This document shows, in pieces, positions 37,301 through 46,688 of a DNA stretch of 64,000 nt. Below the pieces are notes generated by a model, which saw only the letters and a list, made by a program, of their open reading frames with translations, did not search any database and was not told the origin of the DNA. The first letter of the stretch is position 1; each line of letters starts with the position of its first letter. The position numbers and the translations under genes were made by a program. Source of the DNA: Flavobacteriaceae bacterium (GTDB lineage Bacteria > Bacteroidota > Bacteroidia > Flavobacteriales > Flavobacteriaceae); the NCBI GenBank assembly GCA_030148025.1, contig JASBUG010000009.1, positions 1 to 64,000 of the forward strand. The letters are read 5' to 3'.

Positions 37301-37868
37301 TTTCTCAAATAAAGACTCCTTGCTTATTGAGCAAATTAAAGAAGGAGACATTAATGCTTTTAGGCAATTGGTTGAAAAGTATAAAGATGTCTCCCTCTCT
37401 TTGACATGCTCTATACTAAAAAATGAAGTTTTAGCCGAAGATGTTTTGCAAGAGGTTTTTCTAAAAGTGTATCACAACATAAAATCCTTTAAAGCAAAGT
37501 CAAGCTTTGCTACATGGTTATATCGTATCGTTGTAAATTCCTGTTACAACGAGTTAAAACGAATTAAAAACCATCAGAATATTACTGAGATTGACAATAA
37601 TTTATATTATGATAATATTGATCTTGAGCACAAAAAACTAAACACTAAAGAGCAACAAAACATTATTAACACAGCATTAAAAAAAATAAAGTCTGATGAA
37701 GCTTTGGTGTTGAGATTGTTCTATTTATGTGAACTAAAAATAAGTGAAATAGAAAAGATAACTTCCTATAGTAAATCAAAAATAAAAGTAGATTTACACA
37801 GAGGCAGACAAAATCTTCAAAGTGTTTTAAACAAGCTATTAGGAACAGAAATCGAGAATTTATTATGA
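37290..37868 (+). CDS. ECF-type RNA polymerase sigma factor
   Basis: The protein is 192 aa. The sigma-2 region (IKEGDINAFRQLVEKYKDVSLSL, EDVLQEVFLKVYHNIKSFK, SSFATWLYRIVVNSCYNELKR) and sigma-4 region (SDEALVLRLFYLCELKISEIEKIT, YSKSKIKVDLHRGRQNL) are complete. The start is TTG at 37290, preceded by AAGGAG at 37279-37284. Shine-Dalgarno sites of that quality are unusual in Bacteroidota, so it supports this start. The gene overlaps both neighbours (11 and 4 bases), indicating tight coupling with the upstream membrane protein and the downstream anti-sigma-like gene. Confidence 0.93.
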   Translation: MKNNFSNKDSLLIEQIKEGDINAFRQLVEKYKDVSLSLTCSILKNEVLAEDVLQEVFLKVYHNIKSFKAKSSFATWLYRIVVNSCYNELKRIKNHQNITEIDNNLYYDNIDLEHKKLNTKEQQNIINTALKKIKSDEALVLRLFYLCELKISEIEKITSYSKSKIKVDLHRGRQNLQSVLNKLLGTEIENLL

Positions 37869-38176
37869 AAGATGATTTAACTACACAACTAATTAAAAAA
37901 AGTAAAGTTGAAACTACTAGTGACTTTACTGATAAGCTAATTCATAAAATTGAAGCACAAACCGAATTAAAAAAGTCAAGAACTAGATTGTTTGCAAATG
38001 CCCTCAAATATGCAATAGCTGCAATTATTGTTATTTGTATTGTCATTCCATTTTTTCTTGACACACTAAGTTTTAGAATTACAAAAACACCTTTATATGT
38101 TTTGTGTGCTCTCTTGTTACTTGTTAGTTTTAATTACATTCTAAAACTTAGAGATATGGAAAAATCATTACAGTAA
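37865..38176 (+). CDS. Small two-TM protein, probable anti-sigma partner
   Basis: The protein is 103 aa with a soluble N-terminal part of about 45 residues (MKDDLTTQLIKKSKVETTSDF), then two transmembrane helices (about 47-66 and 76-93). Position directly after an ECF sigma factor, with an ATGA overlap, and the soluble-then-membrane layout fit a reduced anti-sigma factor. No canonical zinc anti-sigma motif (HxxxCxxC) is present. It converges with an MFS gene three bases away. Confidence 0.75.
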   Translation: MKDDLTTQLIKKSKVETTSDFTDKLIHKIEAQTELKKSRTRLFANALKYAIAAIIVICIVIPFFLDTLSFRITKTPLYVLCALLLLVSFNYILKLRDMEKSLQ

Positions 38177-38179
38177 AAT

Positions 38180-39439
38180 TTATTCCTTTTTTCCATACAG
38201 CTTAAAGTATCTCCAAGCCGCAATTCCACCTATAAAAGCAAAAATCGCTAACATCCAAAACACATGCTGATGTCCTTGTACTCCAGGAGAATTATCTAAT
38301 AAAAACCCCATACCTGGCCCAGCGAAGATATCGGGTGTATAACCAATAAGTGACATTAACCCTACCGCAGTTCCAGTAAGAGCCAAAGGTATTTGTCCGC
38401 GTTCCATAACCGCAAAGTATAAAGATCGTGCTGCATACACACCAGCAGCTACAATTAAAGTAGACATAAAGAATAATAAAGTTGAAGATACATTTACAAT
38501 ACCTAATGCAAATAGTAGAGCCCCAATTATAGAAACTACAAAGCTTATCATAAGCCAGAAAGTTGTTTTCGTTCTGTCGGCCACTACACCAATAATCACA
38601 CCCACAACAGGTCGAATAAATAACAGAAAGGTTCCTACTTGTGCAGACTGCACCTGATCGTACAACATAACATCCTGAGCATACAATGAGAATACATCGG
38701 TTATTTTATAGCCAACATAAGCACACATAATAATGATCATTAACAATCTAACCGAGGGTAATGCTAATACCTCTTTTACTTGCGACCAAGTAATTTTTTT
38801 TAAAGTAATCTCTTTTTCTATTTGCCTATCCAACTTCATAAAAAACCAAACCAACACTCCTACCAAAGTCACTATTGCAGCTGAAGCTAATATTACCTGC
38901 TTAAATGCTTCTCTACTTTCTGCTACACTTATCGTTGCAATATCGGACGTGATCACCAATGAAAATATAAACACACCCAATGCGCCAAATAAAGCTCCTA
39001 CCAAACCACGACCACCATCAAGAAACCCAAAAGCTTTTCCTTGTGATTTTGATCCTCCCCACACACGTGTTGCTTTTATCATTGGTGCCCAAAACAAGAA
39101 GATAGTTGTGAATCCCCAATAACCATACAGTACTTTTAACATGGTATAGCTTGGAAATGTTGCATAAACCAAACCTCCCAAAGCAGTCATCCATAAGGCA
39201 ATTGCAATTAGTTTTCTGGGTGGATACTTATCTGCTAACGGTCCGCCAAACGGATATGATAAAAACGCAACAATACCATAGACTGAAAAACACAACCCCA
39301 ACTCAAGGTTATCCAACTCAAAAGCTTTAAGCACCGTTGGTCTAAAAACTCGTGACAACACAAATGGTAAAATAAAAACTGATTCACCAGCTAAAATAAG
39401 TAGTGCCAAAAAATGCCATGGGACTCTATTATTATTCAT
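38180..39439 (-). CDS. MFS transporter
   Basis: The protein is 419 aa from ATG 39439 (MNNNRVPWHFLALLILAG). A longer frame to 39493 has an unlikely hydrophilic extension. It has twelve hydrophobic segments in two halves. The MFS loop motif between helices 2 and 3 reads GGPLADKYPPRKLIAIAL, and VADRTKTTFWLMI is the second-half counterpart. A proton-coupled exporter or importer of a small solute is likely; the substrate cannot be called. Confidence 0.9.
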   Translation of the reverse strand: MNNNRVPWHFLALLILAGESVFILPFVLSRVFRPTVLKAFELDNLELGLCFSVYGIVAFLSYPFGGPLADKYPPRKLIAIALWMTALGGLVYATFPSYTMLKVLYGYWGFTTIFLFWAPMIKATRVWGGSKSQGKAFGFLDGGRGLVGALFGALGVFIFSLVITSDIATISVAESREAFKQVILASAAIVTLVGVLVWFFMKLDRQIEKEITLKKITWSQVKEVLALPSVRLLMIIIMCAYVGYKITDVFSLYAQDVMLYDQVQSAQVGTFLLFIRPVVGVIIGVVADRTKTTFWLMISFVVSIIGALLFALGIVNVSSTLLFFMSTLIVAAGVYAARSLYFAVMERGQIPLALTGTAVGLMSLIGYTPDIFAGPGMGFLLDNSPGVQGHQHVFWMLAIFAFIGGIAAWRYFKLYGKKE

Positions 39440-39500
39440 AAACTTGAAGTTTGATTTCCCATAAAAGTAACAATAGTATTTAACTTGAATCAAAAAACTT

Positions 39501-39508
39501 TACTTTTG
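39501..39508 (+). promoter_or_regulatory. -7 element upstream of rdgB
   Basis: TACTTTTG, a perfect TAnnTTTG, 22 bases before the ATG at 39531. No clear -33 box is seen. Confidence 0.5.
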
Positions 39509-39530
39509 AGCTTAAATACTACGTAAATTA

Positions 39531-40106
39531 ATGAAGCTCGTTTTTGCAACCAACAATCAAAACAAGGTAAAAGAAGTTCAGGCCTTAATTCCTAATCACA
39601 TTCAGATTTTAAGTTTAAAAGATATTGGTTGTACAGAAGATATTCCTGAAACACAACCAACCATAGAAGGCAATGCTTTGCAAAAGGCTTTATACATTAA
39701 TGAAAAGTACGGATACGATTGCTTTGCAGATGATACTGGACTAGAAGTAAACTCTCTAGATGGTGCTCCTGGAGTGTATTCGGCACGTTATGCAGGCAAC
39801 CATAAAGATGCCAATGACAATATGGATAAGCTACTAAGTGAACTAGAATTACACCAAGATCGTAATGCACATTTTAAAACGGTAATCGCATTACATCTTC
39901 AAGACAAGGTTTATACGTTTACTGGAATTTGCAATGGAGAGATCACAAAAAACAAACAAGGAGATCAAGGTTTTGGTTATGATCCTATTTTTAAACCAGA
40001 AGGTTTTAATGAAACCTTTGCACAAATGCCTTTAGAAACAAAGAATAAAATTGGGCATCGTGGAAAAGCAGTAAGCCAACTTATCGAATTTTTAAACACT
40101 CAATAA
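39531..40106 (+). CDS. rdgB: Non-canonical purine NTP diphosphatase (RdgB/HAM1)
   Basis: This 191-aa enzyme hydrolyses dITP, ITP and XTP to the monophosphate and diphosphate, keeping deaminated purines out of DNA and RNA. Motifs: [13 protein letters not shown] (substrate loop), [28 protein letters not shown] and [11 protein letters not shown]. Length is normal. The stop codon is immediately followed by the TTG start of an alpha/beta hydrolase. Confidence 0.97.
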   Translation: MKLVFATNNQNKVKEVQALIPNHIQILSLKDIGCTEDIPETQPTIEGNALQKALYINEKYGYDCFADDTGLEVNSLDGAPGVYSARYAGNHKDANDNMDKLLSELELHQDRNAHFKTVIALHLQDKVYTFTGICNGEITKNKQGDQGFGYDPIFKPEGFNETFAQMPLETKNKIGHRGKAVSQLIEFLNTQ

Positions 40107-40967
40107 TTGTCAATCGCTATTACAGACATTACTATAAACTGTTCAGATAATTATAAACTATCTGCGACAGTATACACCCCTAAAAATATAAAAGCGGCTG
40201 TAATTATGGCCCCTGCAACAGGCATTAAAAAAACATTTTATAACTCCTTTGCATCTTACCTAGCTGAAAATGGTTTTGGTGTACTTTGCTATAATAATCG
40301 TGGTATTGATAGCTCTTTAAAGGGAGAGATATCGAATTCAAAAGCAACATTAATAGATTGGGGACAGTTAGATATGTCTGCTGTGTTCAAGGAGTTACAA
40401 AACAGATTTCCAAACACCAAATATCATTTAGTTGGCCATAGTGCTGGTGGGCAACTTATAGGTTTAATGGATGACCCTCATAAACTAAGTTCTATTTTTA
40501 ATGTAGCTTGTTCATCAGGAAGTTTAAAGAATATGCAGTATCCTTTTAAATTTTCTGCTTTATTCTTTTTAAATTGTTTTATTCCATTAAGCAATTTAAT
40601 TGTTGGTCATACCAAATCACAATGGGTTGGTATGGGCGAACCATTACCTAAAAATGTAGCAAAACAATGGCGTAAATGGTGTAATAGTAAAGGCTACATA
40701 AAAGTTGAATTAGGAACCACAATCAAAGAACATCATTACGATTCTCTTGAAATTCCGTCACAATGGATTCATGCTACCGACGATGGTATAGCCAATTATG
40801 CTAATGTTGTTGATATGGCAAGTGTCTACACAAAACTTCCTTCAGAAATTATCACACTAGAACCAAAAGAGTATGATTTTAAAGATATTGGTCATATGAA
40901 ATTCTTTAGCTCTAAACGAAAAGCGCTTTGGCAATATGCCTTAGATTGGTTAAACTCAAACTCTTAA
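40107..40967 (+). CDS. Alpha/beta hydrolase
   Basis: The protein is 286 aa, started at TTG 40107 because the next Met is at residue 34 and would remove the first beta strands. The nucleophile elbow is GHSAGG (Ser112) in YHLVGHSAGGQLIG. The oxyanion region PATGIKKTFY, a late Asp (HATDDG) and His (IGHMKFF) complete a plausible triad. It starts directly at the rdgB stop (TAATTG), so translation is probably coupled. Substrate unknown. Confidence 0.88.
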   Translation: MSIAITDITINCSDNYKLSATVYTPKNIKAAVIMAPATGIKKTFYNSFASYLAENGFGVLCYNNRGIDSSLKGEISNSKATLIDWGQLDMSAVFKELQNRFPNTKYHLVGHSAGGQLIGLMDDPHKLSSIFNVACSSGSLKNMQYPFKFSALFFLNCFIPLSNLIVGHTKSQWVGMGEPLPKNVAKQWRKWCNSKGYIKVELGTTIKEHHYDSLEIPSQWIHATDDGIANYANVVDMASVYTKLPSEIITLEPKEYDFKDIGHMKFFSSKRKALWQYALDWLNSNS

Positions 40968-40976
40968 TAACTACTA

Positions 40977-42455
40977 TTATTCTCTTTTAAAAACTAAAGG
41001 TTCAGAATACGAAAAGTTTACCTCGATACCACTAATAACATTCCTTTTATCTTTTAATATTTTAAAATTGAATTTATCAGTTCCTTGAAAATAATTAACA
41101 TGTGCTAAAAAATCTAAATCTTGATTGTGCTTTATGGTTCCTGTAAAACCATAATACTTGAAAGAAAACATATGCTTTTCGATCTTGTCAATTTCTAAGG
41201 TTCCATAAACCGGATGGTTGTATTTTCCAGCAAAACCTGTTAACTGTTTTAGCACAGAAATATCATCAATAGTATAACTCTCTGCTACATTGTTATCTCT
41301 ATTAGCACTTGACTCAATATAATTTTCATGTTCAATATTTTTGCTAAAATCTTCATTTAAAAATATATTACTGGCATATATTTCTAACAAATAAGGGACT
41401 AGACTTGATTGATTGGTTAAAATAACTATTGCAAACCCTTTTTCCGGTTGAAATAAAATAGAGGCATTTTGTCCTGCAGAACTTCCTCTATGATAAATCA
41501 CATTTCTACCTTTATCTATATTCCATCCAATACCATAAAAAACATCAATATCAGCATACCTAGTGGTGAATGGACTAGTGATATAATCGAATTGTTTTTT
41601 AGGTATAAAGTCTTTTCCATTAACAACACCTGAATTGGCTAACATTTTAATCCATTTTGACATATCGTCAATAGTAGACGATGCTGTAGTGCCTGCAGGA
41701 GCACAAGTATCATCACGAAATATTGGAATTACAGTTTTACCATTATTTTGGTAACTAACAGCTTTGTTTTTATATACATTAAATCCTTCTATATCTACAA
41801 ATGAATTGACCATACCTAATTTTTTAAAGATACGCTGATCAATTAATTCTTCCCAGGACTTCTGTGTAACACGTTCTTGAATAATACCAGCAACAGTATA
41901 CATGAAATTATTATATAAAAAGTTTTCACGAAACGACCCTTTAAAGTTTAAATATTGAATCTTATTCAATACTTCATTTCTGGAAAATTTAGGACCATAT
42001 TGTAGGTAATAATGTTGTTCAAGCCCAACTCTATGTATTAGTAGATCTTTTATGGTTGCATTTTGGCTTGCATAAGCATCTCTTAACTTAAATTCAGGTA
42101 TATGCTTAGTAACTTTATCATTCCAGTGCAATTTATTTTCTGTTACCAATTGACTGGTTATAGTCCCAGTCATTGCTTTAGTAAGTGAAGCAATATCAAA
42201 CAAGGTTGTATTTGTTACAGGTAACTTATTTTCAAGATCCCTATACCCATAAGTTTTTTTAAAAACTAGTTCATTATCATACACAATAGCAATAGCTGCA
42301 CCAGGAGTGTTTCCTTTTCGCAATACTGTATCAATGACATTTGAAAAATGTTCAAGCTTTTGTTTTAAAGGTTTGGTTGCCTGAACTTCATCTTTTTCCT
42401 GACCAAAAGAGAAATCAGAAACAAATAGTGATAAAATAATAAGTAGCGCTTTCAT
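40977..42455 (-). CDS. Periplasmic serine hydrolase (beta-lactamase/PBP family)
   Basis: The protein is 492 aa from ATG 42455, with signal peptide MKALLIILSLFVSDFSFGQ. The catalytic motif SLTK is at 90-93, YNN (FLYNNFMYTVAG) is the YxN element, and YHRGSSAGQNA is the KTG-equivalent. A C-terminal domain of about 110 residues (LTGFAGKYNHPVYGTLEI) resembles DUF3471. It lies 106 bases downstream of a 7TM-AraC regulator on the same strand and may be its target. It is the second of three such hydrolases in the window. Confidence 0.92.
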   Translation of the reverse strand: MKALLIILSLFVSDFSFGQEKDEVQATKPLKQKLEHFSNVIDTVLRKGNTPGAAIAIVYDNELVFKKTYGYRDLENKLPVTNTTLFDIASLTKAMTGTITSQLVTENKLHWNDKVTKHIPEFKLRDAYASQNATIKDLLIHRVGLEQHYYLQYGPKFSRNEVLNKIQYLNFKGSFRENFLYNNFMYTVAGIIQERVTQKSWEELIDQRIFKKLGMVNSFVDIEGFNVYKNKAVSYQNNGKTVIPIFRDDTCAPAGTTASSTIDDMSKWIKMLANSGVVNGKDFIPKKQFDYITSPFTTRYADIDVFYGIGWNIDKGRNVIYHRGSSAGQNASILFQPEKGFAIVILTNQSSLVPYLLEIYASNIFLNEDFSKNIEHENYIESSANRDNNVAESYTIDDISVLKQLTGFAGKYNHPVYGTLEIDKIEKHMFSFKYYGFTGTIKHNQDLDFLAHVNYFQGTDKFNFKILKDKRNVISGIEVNFSYSEPLVFKRE

Positions 42456-42561
42456 AGCTTTAAGTTTATTGTTCAAATTAATTTTAAACAAATGTGGCTT
42501 TTATAGCTTTACAATGCGTCTTACTTTTTATTTAATGCGTTCTACTTTTTTTAACGCACTG

Positions 42562-43701
42562 TTATTTAACACTTTGCCTAAATTGCGTTGGAGTCATTTT
42601 TGTGTACTTTTTAAATGCTGTATTAAAAGGCGTTTTAGAGTTGAACCCTACTTCAAATAAAACTTCAAGAATTGTAAGATCCTTAGACATGGGATCCTTA
42701 AGAATTTCCTTAGCTTTTTGTATGCGAAACTCATTTATAAAATCAAAAAAGTGCTTATTTAAATGATGATTAATAAGAACAGATAGATCTCTTACAGGAA
42801 TATCAAGTTGGTTGGCTAGTTTTTGTATCGTTAATGCTGGATCTAAAAAAGGCTCATTCAAAATGATGCATGCTTGTATATCATCTATTTGCTTATCAAT
42901 TTTACTTTTTTTAGGTAATTGTAAGTTCTTACCAACCATTGTTTTTACCAATTGCACACTAGAATCTATTCCTCTAAAATGCTTAGGTGCATATAAAGCC
43001 TTTAATACTAACCAACATACAAATATTAAACCGCCAGTTAACATAAGTATTCTTGCAAAATTTATTGCTTCAATACTAGTGGTTAGTCTAAATATATCTT
43101 TCACAAATGTTAATGCAGAAACCAAAACTATTATAATAATTAATTGAGATAACCACTTATAATTAAACATGGCTTTGCCTGTAGTATAGTTTTCAAGTAA
43201 CACTCTTTTATATTTTCGTATATAATAAATGTCTGCAATTAAATAAAGAACTGTCAAGGTGCTTCCCACAATATTAAGAAACCTAATTTCTGGCATTCTA
43301 TTATAATTTTCAAAGAACCTTAGTTGTTCTTCTATTTCAACAGCAAAAAATATTGGAAAAAGTACTATAATACCAATAACAAAAGGCATAATATGTACTA
43401 AATGAATAGGCCTGAGCTTAAAGTCTGAATAAATAACAGATAAAATATATAAGAACAATAAAGGACTTTTAAATGCCGACAATCTAATTCTTAGCATTTC
43501 TATATAAGGTGGCAATGTTACTAAATCATCGTAAACATATACGCTAATATCTATTGCAATAACCAATAAAAAACAAGCCATTAATACATTTGATAACCGT
43601 TTTGTTGTTTTTACAGTAAGTAGAAATATTGAAAATAGCAGGGATACAAATACTATTATAAAAGTCAACGCGCTTATTATTAATGAGCTATCAATTTGCA
43701 T
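42562..43701 (-). CDS. 7TM membrane-bound AraC-family regulator
   Basis: The protein is 379 aa. The N-terminal 230 residues contain seven hydrophobic segments. The C-terminal AraC/XylS helix-turn-helix pair spans about 270-379 (LTIQKLANQLDIPVRDLSVLIN, FFDFINEFRIQKAKEIL, TILEVLFEVGFNSKTPFNTAFKKYTKMTPTQFR split over two helices). This 7TM-HTH architecture is common in Bacteroidota as a one-component sensor. The ligand is unknown. The serine hydrolase gene follows on the same strand. Confidence 0.92.
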   Translation of the reverse strand: MQIDSSLIISALTFIIVFVSLLFSIFLLTVKTTKRLSNVLMACFLLVIAIDISVYVYDDLVTLPPYIEMLRIRLSAFKSPLLFLYILSVIYSDFKLRPIHLVHIMPFVIGIIVLFPIFFAVEIEEQLRFFENYNRMPEIRFLNIVGSTLTVLYLIADIYYIRKYKRVLLENYTTGKAMFNYKWLSQLIIIIVLVSALTFVKDIFRLTTSIEAINFARILMLTGGLIFVCWLVLKALYAPKHFRGIDSSVQLVKTMVGKNLQLPKKSKIDKQIDDIQACIILNEPFLDPALTIQKLANQLDIPVRDLSVLINHHLNKHFFDFINEFRIQKAKEILKDPMSKDLTILEVLFEVGFNSKTPFNTAFKKYTKMTPTQFRQSVK

Positions 43702-44122
43702 ATACTATTTGCTAAACGTAATATTTAGTAGTTCTATTAATTTACTGTGAATGTACTACTTTTCATTAAATCAATAATAAAACACTTTATAACTATTAGG
43801 CTAATGGTTGAGTTCTTGTTTTGACTAATTAAATTCTAGCTTCATGTAGTTATTCATAAATTTCTTATTCATTTACTTTTACAAATTAATTTGTTTAAAT
43901 AGCAAATCGTTATCTGCAAGTTGAAAGTAGATTATTTAACATAATTAAGACTTTTACAGAGCCATTATAAACTTAATTCAGTCTCAAATGAATTAGCTCA
44001 AAATATTTTTATCCTCACCTAAAAGTACACTTTACTAGCTAAAAGGGTTCGTTAACTAATTCTACATTTTATTAGCTGTTATTGATTTATAGGTTTGATT
44101 TATAATCTTAAAACATAACACT
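43702..44122. other. 421-base divergent intergenic region
   Basis: No open frame of note is present. It holds a perfect 14-bp palindrome ACAAATTAATTTGT (43881-43894). It also has a promoter-like TAGGTTTG (44090-44097, perfect TAnnTTTG) with a TTTT box 19-20 bases upstream, facing the gene at 44123. I see no RNA gene in the rest. Confidence 0.6.
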
Positions 44123-44800
44123 ATGAAAGATCAATTCAGCTTAGACATCAAATCACCTTGTGGTGAGAATTTCGAAAATTTCACTCCAACATCAAAAGGA
44201 GGATTTTGTAACTCTTGTCAAAAAGAAGTTATCGATTTTACAAAAATGAATTCTAAAGAAATCATCAATTTCTTTCAGAACAATTCTACTAGAAATACCT
44301 GCGGAAGATTTAAAAGTTCGCAGTTAAAAGTGTATGATGGACAATTACAAAAAAGAAATAGATTTAGTTTAATAACTGGCTTAGGACTTGCACTCTTATC
44401 TCTCTTTTCTTTTAATAATCTTCAGGCACAAGAAATAAAAGGGCAATCAGACACAACTGACAAAAACTCTAAAAAAACTCAAGTAATACAAAACAACATT
44501 ACTGTAAAAGGTCAAGTAAAAGAAAACGGAACGCCATTACCAGGAGTTAATATTTATTTAGAAAGAACAGCTATGGGCACATCGACAGACTTTAATGGTA
44601 ATTTTGAATTCCCTGAAAAATTAAAAGAAGGAGATGTACTTGTATTTAACTATATAGGTTTTAAAACCAAGAAAATTAAAGTGACCAATGAAATGTCAAA
44701 AATGGACATAACCCTTGAAGTTGATTTTGATCTTTTAGATGAAATTGTATTAACAGGAAAGGTAGCCTCAAAAAAAATCTACAAATCCAAAAACAATTAA
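44123..44800 (+). CDS. Inner-membrane protein with Cys-rich cytoplasmic part and periplasmic CarboxypepD_reg/TonB-box-like end
   Basis: The protein is 225 aa. Residues 1-75 are hydrophilic with C13, C29, C32 and C60 (FCNSCQKEVIDF), a possible zinc site. One transmembrane helix spans about 82-100 with basic residues before it, so the C terminus should be periplasmic. Residues 126-200 form a CarboxypepD_reg-like domain (VKGQVKENGTPLPGVNIYL, GNFEFPEKLKEGDVLVFNYIG split). The following DLLDEIVLTG (203-212) matches the TonB-box pattern of SusC-like receptors (LDEVVVTG). The protein then stops; there is no plug or barrel. It lies six bases before a transglutaminase-like gene. Confidence 0.85.
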   Translation: MKDQFSLDIKSPCGENFENFTPTSKGGFCNSCQKEVIDFTKMNSKEIINFFQNNSTRNTCGRFKSSQLKVYDGQLQKRNRFSLITGLGLALLSLFSFNNLQAQEIKGQSDTTDKNSKKTQVIQNNITVKGQVKENGTPLPGVNIYLERTAMGTSTDFNGNFEFPEKLKEGDVLVFNYIGFKTKKIKVTNEMSKMDITLEVDFDLLDEIVLTGKVASKKIYKSKNN

Positions 44801-44806
44801 ACAATC

Positions 44807-45817
44807 ATGACACATAACCTGTACATTTTTTTAACTCTCCTATTAAGCCTTAATCTTACAGCCCAAGTTTCAGACTTTGCATCGGTAGATTTTACCAAAG
44901 CAAATAACATAGCCAAGATTCATGAAGGTGCAAAACTTGATAATCTTCCATTATTGGCTTATCAACTTACCAGTAAATTATCTACAGATGTTGAAAAATT
45001 TAGAGCTATTTATACTTGGGTTAGCAAAAATATAAAAGGTGATAATGCACAACATAACATGGTATCCAAGAATAGAAAAAAATTTAAAAATGATAGCATT
45101 GCTTTTTCTAAATGGAATAAACAGTACCTTAAAGTTGTATTTAAAAAACTGCGTAAGTATAAAAAAACCATGTGTACAGGTTATGCCTACTTAATTCAAG
45201 AGTTATGCTATTTGGCTAATATAGAGTGTGTGATTGTTGATGGTTACGGAAGATCTGTAGATGCAAATACAAACTCGCTAGATATGGTAAATCATTCTTG
45301 GAATGCAGTAAAACTAAATAACAAATGGTACTTATGTGATGCTACCTGGTCTAGTGGTTATACTGATGAATACAATTGCTTTATCACAGACTATAATGAT
45401 GGATATTTTTTAACAGACCCAGTATTATTTGGAAAAAGTCATTATCCAGCCAAAAAAAAATGGTTGCTTACAGATAAAATAATTACCTCATCTTTTACCA
45501 AAGCACCTTTAATATATGGAGAAACCTACAAGCATAATATTGATCCTATAGCACCTAAAAATAGGGATGTAACATTACGTAAAGGTGAAGAAATAACATT
45601 TAGCCTTAAAGCAACTGATAGTGACCTTAACAAAACTGTTTCCTTAGTTCATTATATAGGTTTTAAAGAAAAGAAGTTTGACATCAGTAATATAACTAAC
45701 AATAATGGCATTATCTCATTTAACCACAAGTTTAAACATAAAGGTAATTATGATGCACATTTAAAAATTAATGATGATATTGTTGCAACATATACTGTAA
45801 AAGTGATTAAAGACTAA
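44807..45817 (+). CDS. Secreted transglutaminase-like protein
   Basis: The protein is 336 aa with signal peptide MTHNLYIFLTLLLSLNLTAQ. The transglutaminase-like core has the expected triad: Cys123 (TMCTGYAYLIQEL), His163 (VNHSWNAVKL) and Asp178 (WYLCDATWSSG). A C-terminal Ig-like region follows (GEEITFSLKATDSDLNKTV). Such periplasmic domains are usually proteases or structural rather than true cross-linkers. It lies six bases after the membrane protein gene and 76 bases before the plug-like protein, so an operon is likely. Confidence 0.88.
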   Translation: MTHNLYIFLTLLLSLNLTAQVSDFASVDFTKANNIAKIHEGAKLDNLPLLAYQLTSKLSTDVEKFRAIYTWVSKNIKGDNAQHNMVSKNRKKFKNDSIAFSKWNKQYLKVVFKKLRKYKKTMCTGYAYLIQELCYLANIECVIVDGYGRSVDANTNSLDMVNHSWNAVKLNNKWYLCDATWSSGYTDEYNCFITDYNDGYFLTDPVLFGKSHYPAKKKWLLTDKIITSSFTKAPLIYGETYKHNIDPIAPKNRDVTLRKGEEITFSLKATDSDLNKTVSLVHYIGFKEKKFDISNITNNNGIISFNHKFKHKGNYDAHLKINDDIVATYTVKVIKD

Positions 45818-45893
45818 CTTGCTTACATGTGATGAACTTGATTCAGTATTAAAACGACGCATATCTTAAACGTTACCTACCATATAACCACAA

Positions 45894-46637
45894 ATGAAAA
45901 TTACTGCTTTAACAATAGGCTTTTTATTATTAACCAACTTCTCTTTCTCTCAAATTAAGAAAAAGGAATTGAATGGAATATGGAGAACAAATAGCAAAAT
46001 ATTTTTTAAAACCGACACAATTAAATTTTATAGAAATATCAAAAGTTGCTATCAAACAAAATGGTGGATTGAAAAAAGAGACTTTACGACAAACGAAGTA
46101 AATATTTGTACTGAACCACCTCGGATAAGTGGAATTGTGGGAAAAGAAAAAATTAAATTACGAAAAAGAGATTTTGGACAAATCATTGAATATTACCAAA
46201 ATGGAAATCTAACTAACAAATTCCGAGTTATTGAATTGAATAAAAAAGATGAGCCAGAACTCAAACTTATGAATTTTGACAAACTGTCGGAACAAAAACT
46301 TTATAAATATGTAGATTCTTTAGTTTTTAAAGTATTGAATTACAATCCTGAAAAAACAGAGAATAATTCGAAAGAAATAAAAATATCTGATTCTAATCAA
46401 CACGCTAAAGTTACAATCAGGTATGATAACCCAGAGCCTTTAATTGTTGTCAACGGATATCCTTTAACAGACAGAGAATTATTGAAAGAATTATTACTGG
46501 TAGAAACTAACACAATTAAATATTTGACAAAAGAACAATCAGCAAGTATTTATGGTTCGAGAGCAATAAATGGAGTTATACTTTTATTGACATCTGAAAA
46601 ACGATTTAAGAAAATATGGAAAAAACACGGTAGGTAA
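45894..46637 (+). CDS. Secreted protein with orphan TonB-plug-like C-terminus
   Basis: The protein is 247 aa with signal peptide MKITALTIGFLLLTNFSFSQ. Residues 25-130 are an unrecognised lipocalin-like or small beta-rich domain (LNGIWRTNSKIFF). Residues 181-235 match the core of a TonB receptor plug: EPLIVVNGYPL and LTKEQSASIYGSRAINGVIL, the same pattern as PLIVVDG...ASIYGSRGANGVI in SusC proteins. No barrel follows. Plug fragments without barrels occur in some Bacteroidota envelope proteins. A role in a TonB-linked envelope process is inferred. Confidence 0.8.
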   Translation: MKITALTIGFLLLTNFSFSQIKKKELNGIWRTNSKIFFKTDTIKFYRNIKSCYQTKWWIEKRDFTTNEVNICTEPPRISGIVGKEKIKLRKRDFGQIIEYYQNGNLTNKFRVIELNKKDEPELKLMNFDKLSEQKLYKYVDSLVFKVLNYNPEKTENNSKEIKISDSNQHAKVTIRYDNPEPLIVVNGYPLTDRELLKELLLVETNTIKYLTKEQSASIYGSRAINGVILLLTSEKRFKKIWKKHGR

Positions 46638-46688
46638 CAATGTATAAAATTAATTGCTACATTAGTGCTTAATCAAAGGTAGTTGCTA

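Noticed and set aside
38180-39493. Longer N-terminus for the MFS transporter
   Set aside because: The extra 18 residues are unlike MFS starts, and the ATG at 39439 directly precedes the first helix.
43702-44122. Small RNA or hidden gene in the 421-base gap
   Set aside because: I find no open frame, tRNA-like fold or terminator, only a palindrome and a promoter.
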